From: Solirubrobacter taibaiensis
GTDB taxonomy: Bacteria > Actinomycetota > Thermoleophilia > Solirubrobacterales > Solirubrobacteraceae
Direction: 5' to 3'
Assembly: GCA_027587225.1 (NCBI GenBank)
Contig: JAPDDQ010000003.1
Location: 124,001-188,000, forward strand
Length of the DNA: 64,000 nt
The notes below the pieces were generated by a model. The model saw nothing but the letters and a program-made list of their open reading frames with translations, searched no databases and was not told the origin of the DNA. Made by a program: the position numbers and the translations under genes. Shown piece after piece: positions 16,988 through 25,493 of the stretch. The number at the start of each line of letters is the position of its first letter. Position 1 is the stretch's first letter.

Positions 16988-18261
16988 CGCGCACCCTGGG
17001 CTCGCGGGCGTGCCGGCTGGCGGTTGGGCAGTTGCGGAAGGGGGCCACCGGGATCGTTCGCTCCGCCCGCGGACGGCGGCGGCTTTAGCGAGGACACGTC
17101 GGGCGACGAGGCGATCGCCGCAGCGCGCGAAGAACTGCCTGCGCCGCTCGTGAATCGCATGAGCAGCATCTGCCGCGCCACGCTGGTAGCGGTCTGGGCG
17201 CCAGGGGCTCCGGTGGCGGCGCTCGTGACGTGGCTGCGCGTGAGGTTGCCGGCGGCCGCCTCAGCGAACGGCAGCAACTTCAGGAGCGCCCACGGTGTGA
17301 ACGCGGCGATCAGTAGGACGGCTGATCCGGCGAGCACGGTGGTGACGCCTCCGCCATCGCCGACGCCTTCCGTGATCGCTGACGCGGCGAGGGCGAACGC
17401 ACACGCGATCGTGAACTTGGCAAGGATGATCGCTAGCAGCCACTCGACGAGCCGGCGGCTCCAGTGCACGGTGCGCTCCCACACCATCCCGATGAGCGTC
17501 AGAGGGAGGAAGGCCAGCGCGACGTAGACGGCGGCCTCGCGCATCACCAGCTCGAGCCAGACCACCAACGCCACCACCGAGATCAGCACGGCGTTCAGGA
17601 ACACGACGAAAGGTGCGGCGTACGAGTCCGGCCCCGAGAGGAGAAGGACATTGCCGAGAGCGCGGAAGGCCTCGCGAATGTCCTCGCCGGTGCCGGTGAG
17701 GACCCATGCGGTCATCTCGTCGGTGACGCGCAACGCAATCTCGGTGAGCGTCACGGCCGCGAAGGTCAACAGCAGCGCGCTCGGGAGTGAAACGAACGTC
17801 GCGCGAAGAAGCCGCCCGACGTCCTGCGCGAGGATCGCGTGGCCTGTCGCAGCCAGCAGGAACAGCACCGAGAGGGCGATCGCGAGTACGACCATGCCGC
17901 GATAGCGCTGTTGGAACCACTCTTGGTCGAGCTGAGGTCGAGTGCCGCGCTCGATCTCCTTGACGATCGCCTCCACGAGCCAGGCGGCGCCCTCGCTGGC
18001 CCAGGTCACGATCCCGCTCATTGCCGCGCTCGCGACCGAGTTGGCAGCGGGGGCGACCGCGCCTCCGACGATGCTGCCGACGATCTTGCCGCCGGTGCAG
18101 ATCAGCGCTGGGGCGTTGCAGTCGGACGCTGCGGCGGGTTCCGGATCGGCGGCCAAGTCGATCAGCGGCGCGGCGCTTGATGGACTCGCGGCCGCGGGCG
18201 ACGGGATCGCGATCACGGAGCCCACCACAAGTGCCAGCAGTCCGAAGCGCTTACGGCTCAT
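16984..18261 (-). CDS. VirB6/TrbL-like polytopic membrane protein
   Basis: This 425-aa protein has a signal-like N-terminus, an extracytoplasmic region with two Cys (SDCNAPALICTGG), and about six to eight transmembrane helices (for example MVVLAIALSVLFLLAATGHA, VYVALAFLPLTLIGMVW, TVLAGSAVLLIAAFTPWALL). A Pro/Ser-rich cytoplasmic tail follows. The FLPLTLIG text and the AFTPWALLKLLPF ending of the membrane region match TrbL/VirB6-type channel components of Gram-positive conjugation systems. It overlaps both neighbours, by 11 nt upstream and 4 nt downstream. Confidence 0.85.
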   Translation of the reverse strand: MSRKRFGLLALVVGSVIAIPSPAAASPSSAAPLIDLAADPEPAAASDCNAPALICTGGKIVGSIVGGAVAPAANSVASAAMSGIVTWASEGAAWLVEAIVKEIERGTRPQLDQEWFQQRYRGMVVLAIALSVLFLLAATGHAILAQDVGRLLRATFVSLPSALLLTFAAVTLTEIALRVTDEMTAWVLTGTGEDIREAFRALGNVLLLSGPDSYAAPFVVFLNAVLISVVALVVWLELVMREAAVYVALAFLPLTLIGMVWERTVHWSRRLVEWLLAIILAKFTIACAFALAASAITEGVGDGGGVTTVLAGSAVLLIAAFTPWALLKLLPFAEAAAGNLTRSHVTSAATGAPGAQTATSVARQMLLMRFTSGAGSSSRAAAIASSPDVSSLKPPPSAGGANDPGGPLPQLPNRQPARPRAQGAR

Positions 18262-18850
18262 GGTGGAAGCTCCTGAAGCCCGCGGCCTCAGCCGCGAGTT
18301 CGCGGGTGGGCGTTGATGGCGCTGGACCGTCGACTCCAGCGCCGTTGGTCACGCGCCAGCCCGCCGGGGTCCACGCGAGGTCGACTACCAGCGTGCGCCA
18401 TTGAGACTCCGCCTGGTCACTCGACGCCGCGGCGATGGCGACGCTCCAGATCGCGACGGATGCCGAGTTGCCGGTGTAGCGATCGATCCGGTAGCCGAGC
18501 GGAGCGCCGCGCACGACGGCTCCAGCACGGCTGAAGTCCGCGACGGCCTGTGGGTCCGCCGCACCGAAGACGGCTTCCACGTGCTCGACGGCCCCAGGAG
18601 CGGCAAGCCGAACCACGGCAGTTCGGAAGCGCGCTCGGTCCGTGAGCGCCGGGATGGTCAGCTCGTAGAGCGCGTCGACGGCCGTCTGCACTGCGCTCGA
18701 ACGGCTGGGTTGGGGTTGGGCGATCTGGAGCGGGCTGGGCTCCGGAGAACCCGGTCCGCTGAGTGCCGATCCGGCAGCCACCAGGAGCGCGACGACGATG
18801 ACGGCGACACACACTCCCACCCATGGGAATCGGGGACGTGAGCGGTTCAT
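18251..18850 (-). CDS. VirB8/TcpC-like bitopic T4SS protein
   Basis: ATG at 18850 lies in an ATGA overlap with the gene above and gives 199 aa. One N-terminal transmembrane helix (VGVCVAVIVVALLVAAGSAL) is followed by an external alpha+beta domain with GYRIDRYTGNSASVAIWSV, WRTLVVDLAWTPAGWRVTN. This pattern (helix, then strands of an NTF2-like fold) is that of VirB8/TcpC assembly factors. Family membership rests on topology and context, since no single motif is diagnostic. Confidence 0.75.
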   Translation of the reverse strand: MNRSRPRFPWVGVCVAVIVVALLVAAGSALSGPGSPEPSPLQIAQPQPSRSSAVQTAVDALYELTIPALTDRARFRTAVVRLAAPGAVEHVEAVFGAADPQAVADFSRAGAVVRGAPLGYRIDRYTGNSASVAIWSVAIAAASSDQAESQWRTLVVDLAWTPAGWRVTNGAGVDGPAPSTPTRELAAEAAGFRSFHHEP

Positions 18851-19116
18851 CTCGCCGACTCCGGCAGTGCTTCGGCGAGGACGTGGAGCGGAATGTCCTC
18901 CTCGCGCACCCACGACGACAGCACTTGGTCGCCGTTGCATTCGTAGACGACGCCCCAACGGCCGCGGTCGCAGACGGCCCATGTCGCGCACTCGCCTGCC
19001 TCGCTGACGAGGTAGCAGCCATCGCGGTAGAGCGACGGTCCCGGCGTAGGGCGCTCGGGGGCGAGCGGATGCCAAGGCGCCGGGCCTCGCCGGTGCGGGT
19101 CGCTGGTGGCGCTCAT
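18847..19116 (-). CDS. Small conserved T4SS-operon protein, function unknown
   Basis: ATG at 19116 sits in an ATGA overlap with the stop of the pilin-like gene, giving 89 aa. The protein is soluble and rich in Cys and Trp: three Cys in GCYLVSEAGECATWAVCDRG, then WGVVYECNGDQVLSSWV. The paired aromatic/Cys layout suggests a small beta barrel. It has overlaps at both ends, so it is certainly part of the operon, but no family was recognised. Confidence 0.75.
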   Translation of the reverse strand: MSATSDPHRRGPAPWHPLAPERPTPGPSLYRDGCYLVSEAGECATWAVCDRGRWGVVYECNGDQVLSSWVREEDIPLHVLAEALPESAR

Positions 19117-19436
19117 TTGACCTTGCCGCCCATGTCGACGAAGAAGTTCACGATGGCTGCTGCGGCGCCGATGATCAGCGCGGCCAGCGCGGAGGTCAGC
19201 GCGCCGGAGCGCCCCTTCGTCGACCACTGGTGGTTGTTGCTGTGCGATGCGAGCGCCCACACGCCGGCACCGATCAGCAGGCCCGCAAGGGCGGCGATCA
19301 GCATCCAGAACGCGAGCCCGTTCACCAGGTCCTGCAGGACGCTGCTCCCGGGCAACCCTTTCGGGTCCGGGTTGACGGTGACGTTGTACGGCGTCGGCGT
19401 GGGCGCGGCCGCGAGGATGAGTAGGGCGGGCTGCAT
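19113..19436 (-). CDS. VirB2/TrbC-like pilin candidate (DUF6112-like)
   Basis: ATG at 19436 follows taggagga with proper spacing and gives 107 aa. Short N-terminal text PTPTPYNVTVNPDPKGLPGS is followed by two transmembrane helices (AFWMLIAALAGLLIGAGVWAL; LTSALAALIIGAAAAIVNFF) separated by a polar loop, ending DMGGKVK. Size, topology and its place between the transglycosylase and VirB8-like genes match small pilin-like subunits of actinobacterial conjugative elements. Confidence 0.78.
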   Translation of the reverse strand: MQPALLILAAAPTPTPYNVTVNPDPKGLPGSSVLQDLVNGLAFWMLIAALAGLLIGAGVWALASHSNNHQWSTKGRSGALTSALAALIIGAAAAIVNFFVDMGGKVK

Positions 19437-19461
19437 GGTGGTCCTCCTATGGATGCCGCGA

Positions 19462-20508
19462 TCAAGGGGCGATCGGGGCCGGCGTGAGCACGCGCACCCA
19501 GCGCGCGCGGGTGAACGGAGTGGCGGGCGCGTGGGCCCACGAGAGATGCAGGTGCGGCGACGAGGTGGAAGACGGGTCGCCGTGACCGGGGAAGCCGTTG
19601 TAAAGCACGACCCGGAACGGACCACGGCCATCGCAGCCGGAGCTCGCGCAGGACGGCTCCCAGCCGTACGCGCGCGCCAGGCGCATCGTCCGTGACCAGT
19701 CGCCGTCGCTCGGCACGAGGTCGGTCGCAAGGCCGAGCGGATGCTCGCCGTCGATGGCGTGTGGAGCTCCGCCGTGGCAGTCGGTCACCCGCACGCCGAA
19801 GGCGCGGATCAGCATCACGACGTCGGCGACGATGCGGCGGTCGCAGCGCTCGCCCGGCATGCCAGGGACGTCGGCGAGCCAGTCGCCAGTGGCCGGCACG
19901 AGCGTGGTCGGAACGTTGGGCCCGGTGATCGGCGTGTTGGCTGTCGCCGCGTCGCGGTAGACGGCCGCCTGCGCCACGACCTTGTCGACGTACCAGTCGG
20001 CGTGGTTGTAGGCGAAGATCGCGCGACGCCAGTCAGCTGGCGCACCGGATGCGCGAAGGTAGTTGGCCGCCGTCGCGACCGCGTCGGCGGGTTGATAGAT
20101 GTCGGTGCCGCCGTCGCCGTCGCCGTCGGTCTTGTAGGCCGCCCAGGTGCCGCCGCCGGAGCCGTAGCCGTTGTGGATCTGCATCGGGCCGGCGCAGCAG
20201 CCGTGGTTGTTCTGGCCAGAGCGAACGCCCGGCGCCTGCAGCCGTCCGTGGTCGCTCTCGACCTTGCCGATCGCGGCGAGATAGGACCAGCCGTCGGCAC
20301 CGAATTCGAATCGCTCTGCGCTGGTCCGGTAGGCGGCCATGAAGTCCTCCGGGATGTCCTCGACCTCGATCGGGCCCGGCTGCGAGTTGGACATTGCGCC
20401 CGTGACGCCCATGAGGGCCGTGCCGAGCGCGAGACCCAAGAAGGCGGCGCCAGCCAGAACGGGCTTGACGAGCTTCGGCGCGACGGCGACTGCGATCCCT
20501 GCCGCCAT
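19462..20508 (-). CDS. Secreted lytic transglycosylase fused to an M15-like peptidase domain (VirB1-like)
   Basis: The 348-aa protein has an N-terminal membrane anchor (VLAGAAFLGLALGTALMGV). An SLT lysozyme-like domain follows, with candidate catalytic Glu in AAIGKVESDHG, then GPMQIHNGYG and YNHADWYVDKV. Residues from about 215 resemble a VanY/M15 metallopeptidase or its binding module: the HPLGLATDL segment and HLHLSW supply the H-x6-D ... H-x-H residues. It should open the peptidoglycan for channel assembly. It begins in a TGATG overlap with the gene above. M15 activity is inferred from residue spacing only. Confidence 0.87.
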   Translation of the reverse strand: MAAGIAVAVAPKLVKPVLAGAAFLGLALGTALMGVTGAMSNSQPGPIEVEDIPEDFMAAYRTSAERFEFGADGWSYLAAIGKVESDHGRLQAPGVRSGQNNHGCCAGPMQIHNGYGSGGGTWAAYKTDGDGDGGTDIYQPADAVATAANYLRASGAPADWRRAIFAYNHADWYVDKVVAQAAVYRDAATANTPITGPNVPTTLVPATGDWLADVPGMPGERCDRRIVADVVMLIRAFGVRVTDCHGGAPHAIDGEHPLGLATDLVPSDGDWSRTMRLARAYGWEPSCASSGCDGRGPFRVVLYNGFPGHGDPSSTSSPHLHLSWAHAPATPFTRARWVRVLTPAPIAP

Positions 20509-21008
20509 CAGAAGAACTCCGCGCCGAACCCGGCGGGCTTGGCCGGCGGGCGGCGCTCGCGGGCCACCGACCTCTTCGGCGGCGCAGCGGCCGGTGTCGG
20601 CGCAGGCGACGTGGCCGGTCGTTCGACGCGCCGCCGAGGCTCATGCTTGCGCTTCTTCGCCGCGCGGGCGCGCGGCTTCGAGTGTTGGCGCTTGGGGGTG
20701 CGCGGTTCACGAGCACGCTGACGTCCGCGGGCCGGCGCTGCGCGCTTCGGCGGGCGGGGCGAGACAGATGCCGCTCGCGGCGTGGCCGTAGCTGCCGGAA
20801 CACGGTGAGAACGAACACGATCAGGACTGTTCTCAGAGGGCGCGAACGCAGCAAACGATCCGACGAGGACAGCAAGCGCGAGCAGAAGGACCCGCCACGG
20901 CTTTTTCCTCCGCGCGGTCGAGGTGGCTTGCTCCTCGGGAAGCCAGTCAAGTGGAACGAACGCGTCATCTCGGACGCCGGCCGGCGGCGACAGCACTTCG
21001 GTCGTCAT
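20508..21008 (-). CDS. First gene of the T4SS operon: membrane protein with basic Pro-rich tail
   Basis: The 166-aa protein has a short cytoplasmic N-terminus (FVPLDWLPEEQ), one transmembrane helix (RVLLLALAVLVGSFAAFA) and a long extremely basic, Pro/Arg-rich, low-complexity region, ending GFGAEFF. No enzyme motif is present. It is coupled to the transglycosylase by TGATG. A structural role in the wall-spanning part of the channel is plausible, but no family was recognised. Confidence 0.6.
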   Translation of the reverse strand: MTTEVLSPPAGVRDDAFVPLDWLPEEQATSTARRKKPWRVLLLALAVLVGSFAAFAPSENSPDRVRSHRVPAATATPRAASVSPRPPKRAAPARGRQRAREPRTPKRQHSKPRARAAKKRKHEPRRRVERPATSPAPTPAAAPPKRSVARERRPPAKPAGFGAEFF

Positions 21009-21023
21009 GCACGGTGTAGGAGC

Positions 21024-21114
21024 GAGCGAGGGAAACTGGTCCCCTCGCTCCGCGATCGTGCGCTACGTCCGAGCGCGCAGCCCAAACGCGAGGACGAGCG
21101 GTGCCGTCCTCGCG
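21024..21114 (-). terminator. Two consecutive GC hairpins after the collagen-like gene
   Basis: On the minus strand, GTCCTCGCG/CGCGAGGAC (21114-21106 with 21095-21087, 10-nt loop) lies 25 nt after the stop at 21139. GAGCGAGGG (21024-21032) with CCCTCGCTC (21042-21050) lies further on. They separate the cargo genes from the T4SS operon start at 21008. The promoter of that operon should lie among them but was not pinned down. Confidence 0.55.
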
Positions 21115-21138
21115 CTCACGAACCGGCTCGCCTACGCG

Positions 21139-21726
21139 CTAACAGGCAAGTACGAGGTTGAACGGCTGCTCGGCAGGCGTTCCGTCAACAGCGAACGTGC
21201 GCACGAGCACGGATCGCGCTTGGTCCTGCGTCACCGTGACGCGCCCCGCGACGGGCTGGTCAACGCCAGCGCCGCTGGGCACGGTCGCCAGGGTCGCCGT
21301 CGCGACGCAGTTGATGACGTCCTGAGCAAAGGTCACGCGGTACTCGTTGGTGCCGCCCTGGTGCTCGGCGCTCGAGGCGTTCCCCCGTTGCACGGTCCCG
21401 CCGGCGGGCACGGCGGCACGGAAGGTCACGCCCGCCGGACCGGCCGGGCCCGTTGGGCCTGCAGGTCCGGCTTGCCCGCGAAGGGCGGTACGTGCGGCGG
21501 GGGTGATGTCGCTAAGTCCGACCGAGCGGCTCTTGATCGATCGGGACGTCACTGCGTTGGTTTTGAGCTCCGATGAGCCGACCGACCGGCTCTTGAGCTG
21601 GTCGGCGCCGACGCTGTTGCGCGGCAGTGTCACGGCCGCGTACCCGGTACCTCCAAGCGCGACGAACAGGGCGATCACGGACGTGACGTTCGCGAACGAG
21701 AGCTTTGAACGTAGATGGCCGAGCAT
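21139..21726 (-). CDS. Secreted protein with short collagen-like tract
   Basis: ATG at 21726 follows ggaggt with a 7-nt gap, giving 195 aa. The N-terminus contains a transmembrane/signal helix (VTSVIALFVALGGTGYAA) and then pseudo-repeats of short hydrophilic units (NSVGADQLKSRSVGSSELKT). A GQAGPAGPTGPAGPAG collagen-like stretch follows, then a beta-rich C-terminal domain with two Cys. This architecture is frequent in Solirubrobacterales and is probably surface exposed. It is downstream of a larger secreted protein on the same strand and is likely element cargo. A related protein lies at 38099-38719 outside the island. Confidence 0.82.
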   Translation of the reverse strand: MLGHLRSKLSFANVTSVIALFVALGGTGYAAVTLPRNSVGADQLKSRSVGSSELKTNAVTSRSIKSRSVGLSDITPAARTALRGQAGPAGPTGPAGPAGVTFRAAVPAGGTVQRGNASSAEHQGGTNEYRVTFAQDVINCVATATLATVPSGAGVDQPVAGRVTVTQDQARSVLVRTFAVDGTPAEQPFNLVLAC

Positions 21727-21800
21727 TGGCGACACCTCCCTCAGACGTCAGGCGACGATACGGCTAACAACACGGAAGCGGAAGAGTCGGAGCGCAACGC

Positions 21801-23948
21801 TCACTGTCCCCGCACCGTCACGCGGACACGTCGGGACGTGCCGAGGTCGAAGGGATAGGTCGCCTCCTTGCGAACGCGGGCGCGGAACCGGAACTTGATC
21901 GTGCCCGTGATCGCCTCGAACCGGTACTGGTACGCCCACAGGCCAGTGGTCTCGTTCGCTCGCGCGGTTCCGAACGTCCGCCAGCGCCGCCGCGAGTAGA
22001 CCTGCAGCTCGACGAGCTTGCCGCCGGCCGGGATCGGACGTCCCATCAGCCGCCCGCGGAACGTGACGTAGTCGCCGTTCATCACACGGTGGCGGTTGAC
22101 GCGCATGCTCGTCGTCGCGCGCACGCGGAGGTCGACGGTCGTTGTTCGTGAGCGGACCATCGCCGTACCGCCGTAGCGGAACTGGACGAGGCGACTCGGT
22201 CCACGCAGCGCCTTGAAGGCGAACCGCCCCGTGCGCGAGGTCCGGACCGTGGCGATCTGGCTCCATGCCGCGCCGGGAAGGTCGATCAGCTCCCAGACCT
22301 GGACGTCGGCGTCCACGACGGGGTTCGCTCCGGGCGTCGTCAGTCGGCCATTGAGCTTGATCGTGCGGCCGTACGGAGCACGCGGACGTCCGACGAGCAC
22401 CCGCCGATACCGAGGCTTGCCGCTGCGACTGCTCTTCGCACGGACCTTCGCGACCTTGCCTACGGCCAGGCGCGTCTTCAACCGCACGGGGAACGCCATG
22501 GTCGCCGCGGCGCCGTCGGGCGCGGTCTCGGCCGACTTCTCGTTGCCCGCCGCATCCGTCACACGCGCGCGTAGGTGGTAGGTCCCTTCGGGAAGATTGC
22601 CGTCATCGAGCGCCGCTGAGAAACCCTGGGCGTCCGGCGTGACAGGAACCGGCACCCACGCATCCGTCCCTTCACGACGGATCTCGAGCGACTGTGTGGC
22701 GAGACCGGACGTTGCGTCCGCCGCGGCGACTCGGATGCGGGTTGGGTCGTCCGGCGTCACCGGCAGGAAGCTCACGCTCGGCGGCGTGGGGTCGTACCGC
22801 AGGCGCGGCACCTGGCCGATCGTCGACGCGTCCACGTTGCCGGCCGCGTCACGGAGGAACAACCAGACTTTCCAGTCGCCCGCCGCCGGGACTTCGACGC
22901 CGTCGATTCGTTCGATGTTCGTGCCAGTGGCGCTTCGCGTCACGCAACCCTTGGGGTCTCCGGCAGCGTTGGCGGCGGGGCACACGGCGTAGTCCGCGGC
23001 GACGATCGGACTGGCAGCCTGCGGAGGGTTCTTCCAACTGACGTTGACCTTGCTCGTGGCGCGCCACGCCTCGCCACCCTCGGCGCTCAGTTCTCGCGGA
23101 GGTGCCGGCGCAGTGTTGTCGGCATAGACCGTGGTGCTCGTGGAAGCGGCGTTGTTTGCGCCGTCGATTGCCTCGACCGTGAGCGTGTGCGGTCCGTCGG
23201 GGATGCCGGCCGTGTCGACGTTCAGAACGCCGCCTCCGTTGGGGCACGGGTACTTGCTCGAGTAGTCGCACGTCCGCGGCGCCTCGGCCCGCGGCCGGCC
23301 GTCGATGTACGCGCGCACGAGCCGGATGCCGATGTTGTCGCCAGCGTCGTAGGCCACAGTGCCGACGCTCCGCTGCCACGTGCCTGATGCGAGCTGGCCA
23401 CCGGTGATCGTCACCCCTGGCGCCACCCAGTCGGTGAGGACCACGTGGGCGCCCCAGACGAAGGCATAGCCGCTGATGGGATTCATCGCACAGCCCGTCA
23501 CGGGACCGCAACGGAACCGCAGGAAGATCGACCCCGAGCTTCCAGCGCCATACGTGCTCCAGGGGATGAACTTGTAGGCGCCCGGGCACGTCGAGCCGGG
23601 GCACCCCTCAATCTGCCCGACCCCCGTCGCATGCAGCGAGGCCTGCCAGCCGTTGGTGCCCAGCAAGCTGAACTGGCCACTGAAGGCGGTGATCGTGGTC
23701 CCGTTCGGCGCGTCGAAGGTCCAGCGTGCCTCGTGGCCGGACGGCGCGGCGTTCGGACCGAGCGGATGCTCGAGCTTCAGCTGCGGGCAGGCCGCCGAGG
23801 CGACAGAGGTGTCCCAGTGATTCGAGCTCGGAGCCCAGTTGCCGCACGTGCCCGTGACTGTGTATGTGCCGGCGGTCGCCGGCGCCGCGACCGCGAGGGC
23901 CACACCGAGCGCGGCTCCGAAGCTGAGCCATCTCGCTGATTTCCTCAT
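21801..23948 (-). CDS. Large secreted multi-domain beta protein (Ig-like/fibronectin-like)
   Basis: ATG at 23948, 8 nt after cgggaggt, gives 715 aa with a signal peptide (WLSFGAALGVALAVAAPATA). The N-terminal third carries paired Cys and a concanavalin/galactose-binding-like pattern. The middle has Ig or fibronectin-like repeats (PDGPHTLTVEAIDGANNAAS; LPEGTYHLRARVTDAAGNEKS). The C-terminal third has strongly basic carboxypeptidase-regulatory-like beta modules (TSRTGRFAFKALRG; ENETTGLWAYQ-like text). No catalytic motif was recognised. It is likely an exported surface or adhesion protein whose expression may depend on the sigma/anti-sigma gene immediately upstream. Confidence 0.8.
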   Translation of the reverse strand: MRKSARWLSFGAALGVALAVAAPATAGTYTVTGTCGNWAPSSNHWDTSVASAACPQLKLEHPLGPNAAPSGHEARWTFDAPNGTTITAFSGQFSLLGTNGWQASLHATGVGQIEGCPGSTCPGAYKFIPWSTYGAGSSGSIFLRFRCGPVTGCAMNPISGYAFVWGAHVVLTDWVAPGVTITGGQLASGTWQRSVGTVAYDAGDNIGIRLVRAYIDGRPRAEAPRTCDYSSKYPCPNGGGVLNVDTAGIPDGPHTLTVEAIDGANNAASTSTTVYADNTAPAPPRELSAEGGEAWRATSKVNVSWKNPPQAASPIVAADYAVCPAANAAGDPKGCVTRSATGTNIERIDGVEVPAAGDWKVWLFLRDAAGNVDASTIGQVPRLRYDPTPPSVSFLPVTPDDPTRIRVAAADATSGLATQSLEIRREGTDAWVPVPVTPDAQGFSAALDDGNLPEGTYHLRARVTDAAGNEKSAETAPDGAAATMAFPVRLKTRLAVGKVAKVRAKSSRSGKPRYRRVLVGRPRAPYGRTIKLNGRLTTPGANPVVDADVQVWELIDLPGAAWSQIATVRTSRTGRFAFKALRGPSRLVQFRYGGTAMVRSRTTTVDLRVRATTSMRVNRHRVMNGDYVTFRGRLMGRPIPAGGKLVELQVYSRRRWRTFGTARANETTGLWAYQYRFEAITGTIKFRFRARVRKEATYPFDLGTSRRVRVTVRGQ

Positions 23949-23991
23949 TGGGGCACCTCCCGATCGCATGACGTCATTGCGCATAGGCGGT

Positions 23992-25344
23992 TCACGGAAA
24001 TTCCGGTCCCCCGCTCGCCACGGGCGGGGCCGGCTTGGTCGCTGGGGTGTTGGCGGACGAGGGCCCGAACTCGCTGTCGCCGTTTGGTGCCGCGCCCGTC
24101 GGCGCCGCTGAGACCGCGGACTCCTGCTCGTGGCTCGTCGGCGTCTTGGGCTTCGTCTGGCGCTGAGTCTTAGGCTTAGGTCGAGGCTTCGGCTTAGGTG
24201 TTGGAGTCGGTGTGGGCGTGTGAGAGCCGACGGTGAGCTTCTTGGCGAGGACGAGGTCAGGCGGCTCAGCTCGCTGTCGCTTGACTGGGGCCTTGGGTTC
24301 TTCCTTCGCGATGGGCTCCGGCTTCTCGGGACCGAAGATCGATGCGGCGTGGAGGCAGTACGCGCCCCCGCCGACGAGCGACACGCTTCCGATGCACAAC
24401 GCGGCGATCTTCGCCGCGGCGATCGTGCCGATCCCGCGGCTCGCGAGACCGAGCTGCGTGCCGGTCGACGCCGCTTCGTGCGACCACGGGCGCGATGCCC
24501 AGTCGCACATGATCTCGAGCCACCCGCGCTGGCGCGAAGCCTCGACCAGCGGGGGCGTGGGGAGGATGTTGGCGATTTCGCGCTGGAAGTCGCCGCGGCG
24601 GATGGCGCGCAGCCGAACCGCGTGTCTGAGCTGGCAGCGCGTGCAGTGGCTCAGGTGGAGCAGCGCCAAGCGCTCCACCTCGGCGCTCAACTCGCCTGTG
24701 CCGAGCGCCTGCAGTTGCGGCTCGCGGTGGGCGCAGAGGGTGCCAGCCTCCAGGATGGCCGAGAAGCGCCGGAGCTTGCTGAGCGTATTGCGCTCGTGCT
24801 TGCGGACCTCGCCGATCGGCAGCCCGAGCTTCCGGGCGACGACGACCCGCCCCTGCTTCTTCGGCGTTTCGCCGTACTGGCAGTCCAGTACGAGCCGCTC
24901 ACGGTCGGTCAGCGTCGCTCTGAACTCGAGCAGCGTGTCGCGCTCGTCGTGCTCGATCGCAACCGCTTCCGGGTCGGTTTCCTCGCCGGGTAGGGTGCCG
25001 AGCTCGATTTCGGCGCGACGATAGGGGCCGCGGACGGTCGCGTGCCGCCGGTCGCCTTGGTGCTTGATTCTGAGGCTGACGGACTTCCAGAAGACCCGCT
25101 CGAGCGACTCGGCGTCGTAGAGCGGCTTCTCGAACTCGGTAACGAGGTAGTCGATCGCGTCGTCTACCGCCGCCTCCCACTGCTCATGGCTCATGCCACG
25201 CGCACGCGCGAGCTCGTGCGGGACCTGACCAACGAGTAAGTCACGGCGCGGGACGAGCGCTTCCGCGATCTCGTCTGGTGTGTATGGCGCCCTGCTCGGA
25301 CCGTGGGTAAAGCGGCGGGCGCGTGCAATGCCATGCTCGGCCAT
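23992..25344 (-). CDS. Sigma-70-family factor fused to membrane-anchored zinc-binding anti-sigma-like region
   Basis: ATG at 25344 gives 450 aa; ATG at 25398 would add 18. Residues 30-200 resemble a sigma factor with region-2-like text (YDAESLERVFWKSVSLRIKH) and a region-4-like HTH (LTDRERLVLDCQYGETPKKQ and then VVARKLGLPIGEVRKHE). It continues into HLSHCTRCQLRH, the H-x3-C-x2-C core of anti-sigma zinc-binding domains. One transmembrane helix (IAAAKIAALCIGSVSLVGGG) and a long Pro/Lys/Thr-rich external tail follow. Sigma and anti-sigma parts are normally separate proteins, so a self-inhibited membrane-held sigma factor is inferred. The secreted genes downstream on the same strand are candidate targets. 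Confidence 0.75.
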   Translation of the reverse strand: MAEHGIARARRFTHGPSRAPYTPDEIAEALVPRRDLLVGQVPHELARARGMSHEQWEAAVDDAIDYLVTEFEKPLYDAESLERVFWKSVSLRIKHQGDRRHATVRGPYRRAEIELGTLPGEETDPEAVAIEHDERDTLLEFRATLTDRERLVLDCQYGETPKKQGRVVVARKLGLPIGEVRKHERNTLSKLRRFSAILEAGTLCAHREPQLQALGTGELSAEVERLALLHLSHCTRCQLRHAVRLRAIRRGDFQREIANILPTPPLVEASRQRGWLEIMCDWASRPWSHEAASTGTQLGLASRGIGTIAAAKIAALCIGSVSLVGGGAYCLHAASIFGPEKPEPIAKEEPKAPVKRQRAEPPDLVLAKKLTVGSHTPTPTPTPKPKPRPKPKTQRQTKPKTPTSHEQESAVSAAPTGAAPNGDSEFGPSSANTPATKPAPPVASGGPEFP

Positions 25345-25373
25345 ATGGCGGTCAAGCCGCCGAGCGGTCCTTC

Positions 25374-25466
25374 CGGGCAAAAAACTTCCCGCGCGCATAC
25401 GTCTTCCTCCCGCGTAGGCAGTCTCTGAAGAAGTTCGTCCCCCTGCAACGCGGATTTTTTTGCCCG
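25374..25466. repeat. Widely spaced 11-bp inverted repeat with A/T tracts, candidate origin or operator
   Basis: CGGGCAAAAAA (25374-25384) and TTTTTTGCCCG (25456-25466) are exact inverted copies 71 bp apart, between the divergent sigma and primase genes. Runs of six to seven A or T are rare in this GC-rich sequence. The spacing argues against a simple terminator; a replication origin or dual-operator role is inferred. Confidence 0.45.
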
Positions 25467-25493
25467 ATCACGTGTCTCCGCGGCTTGGTCCGT

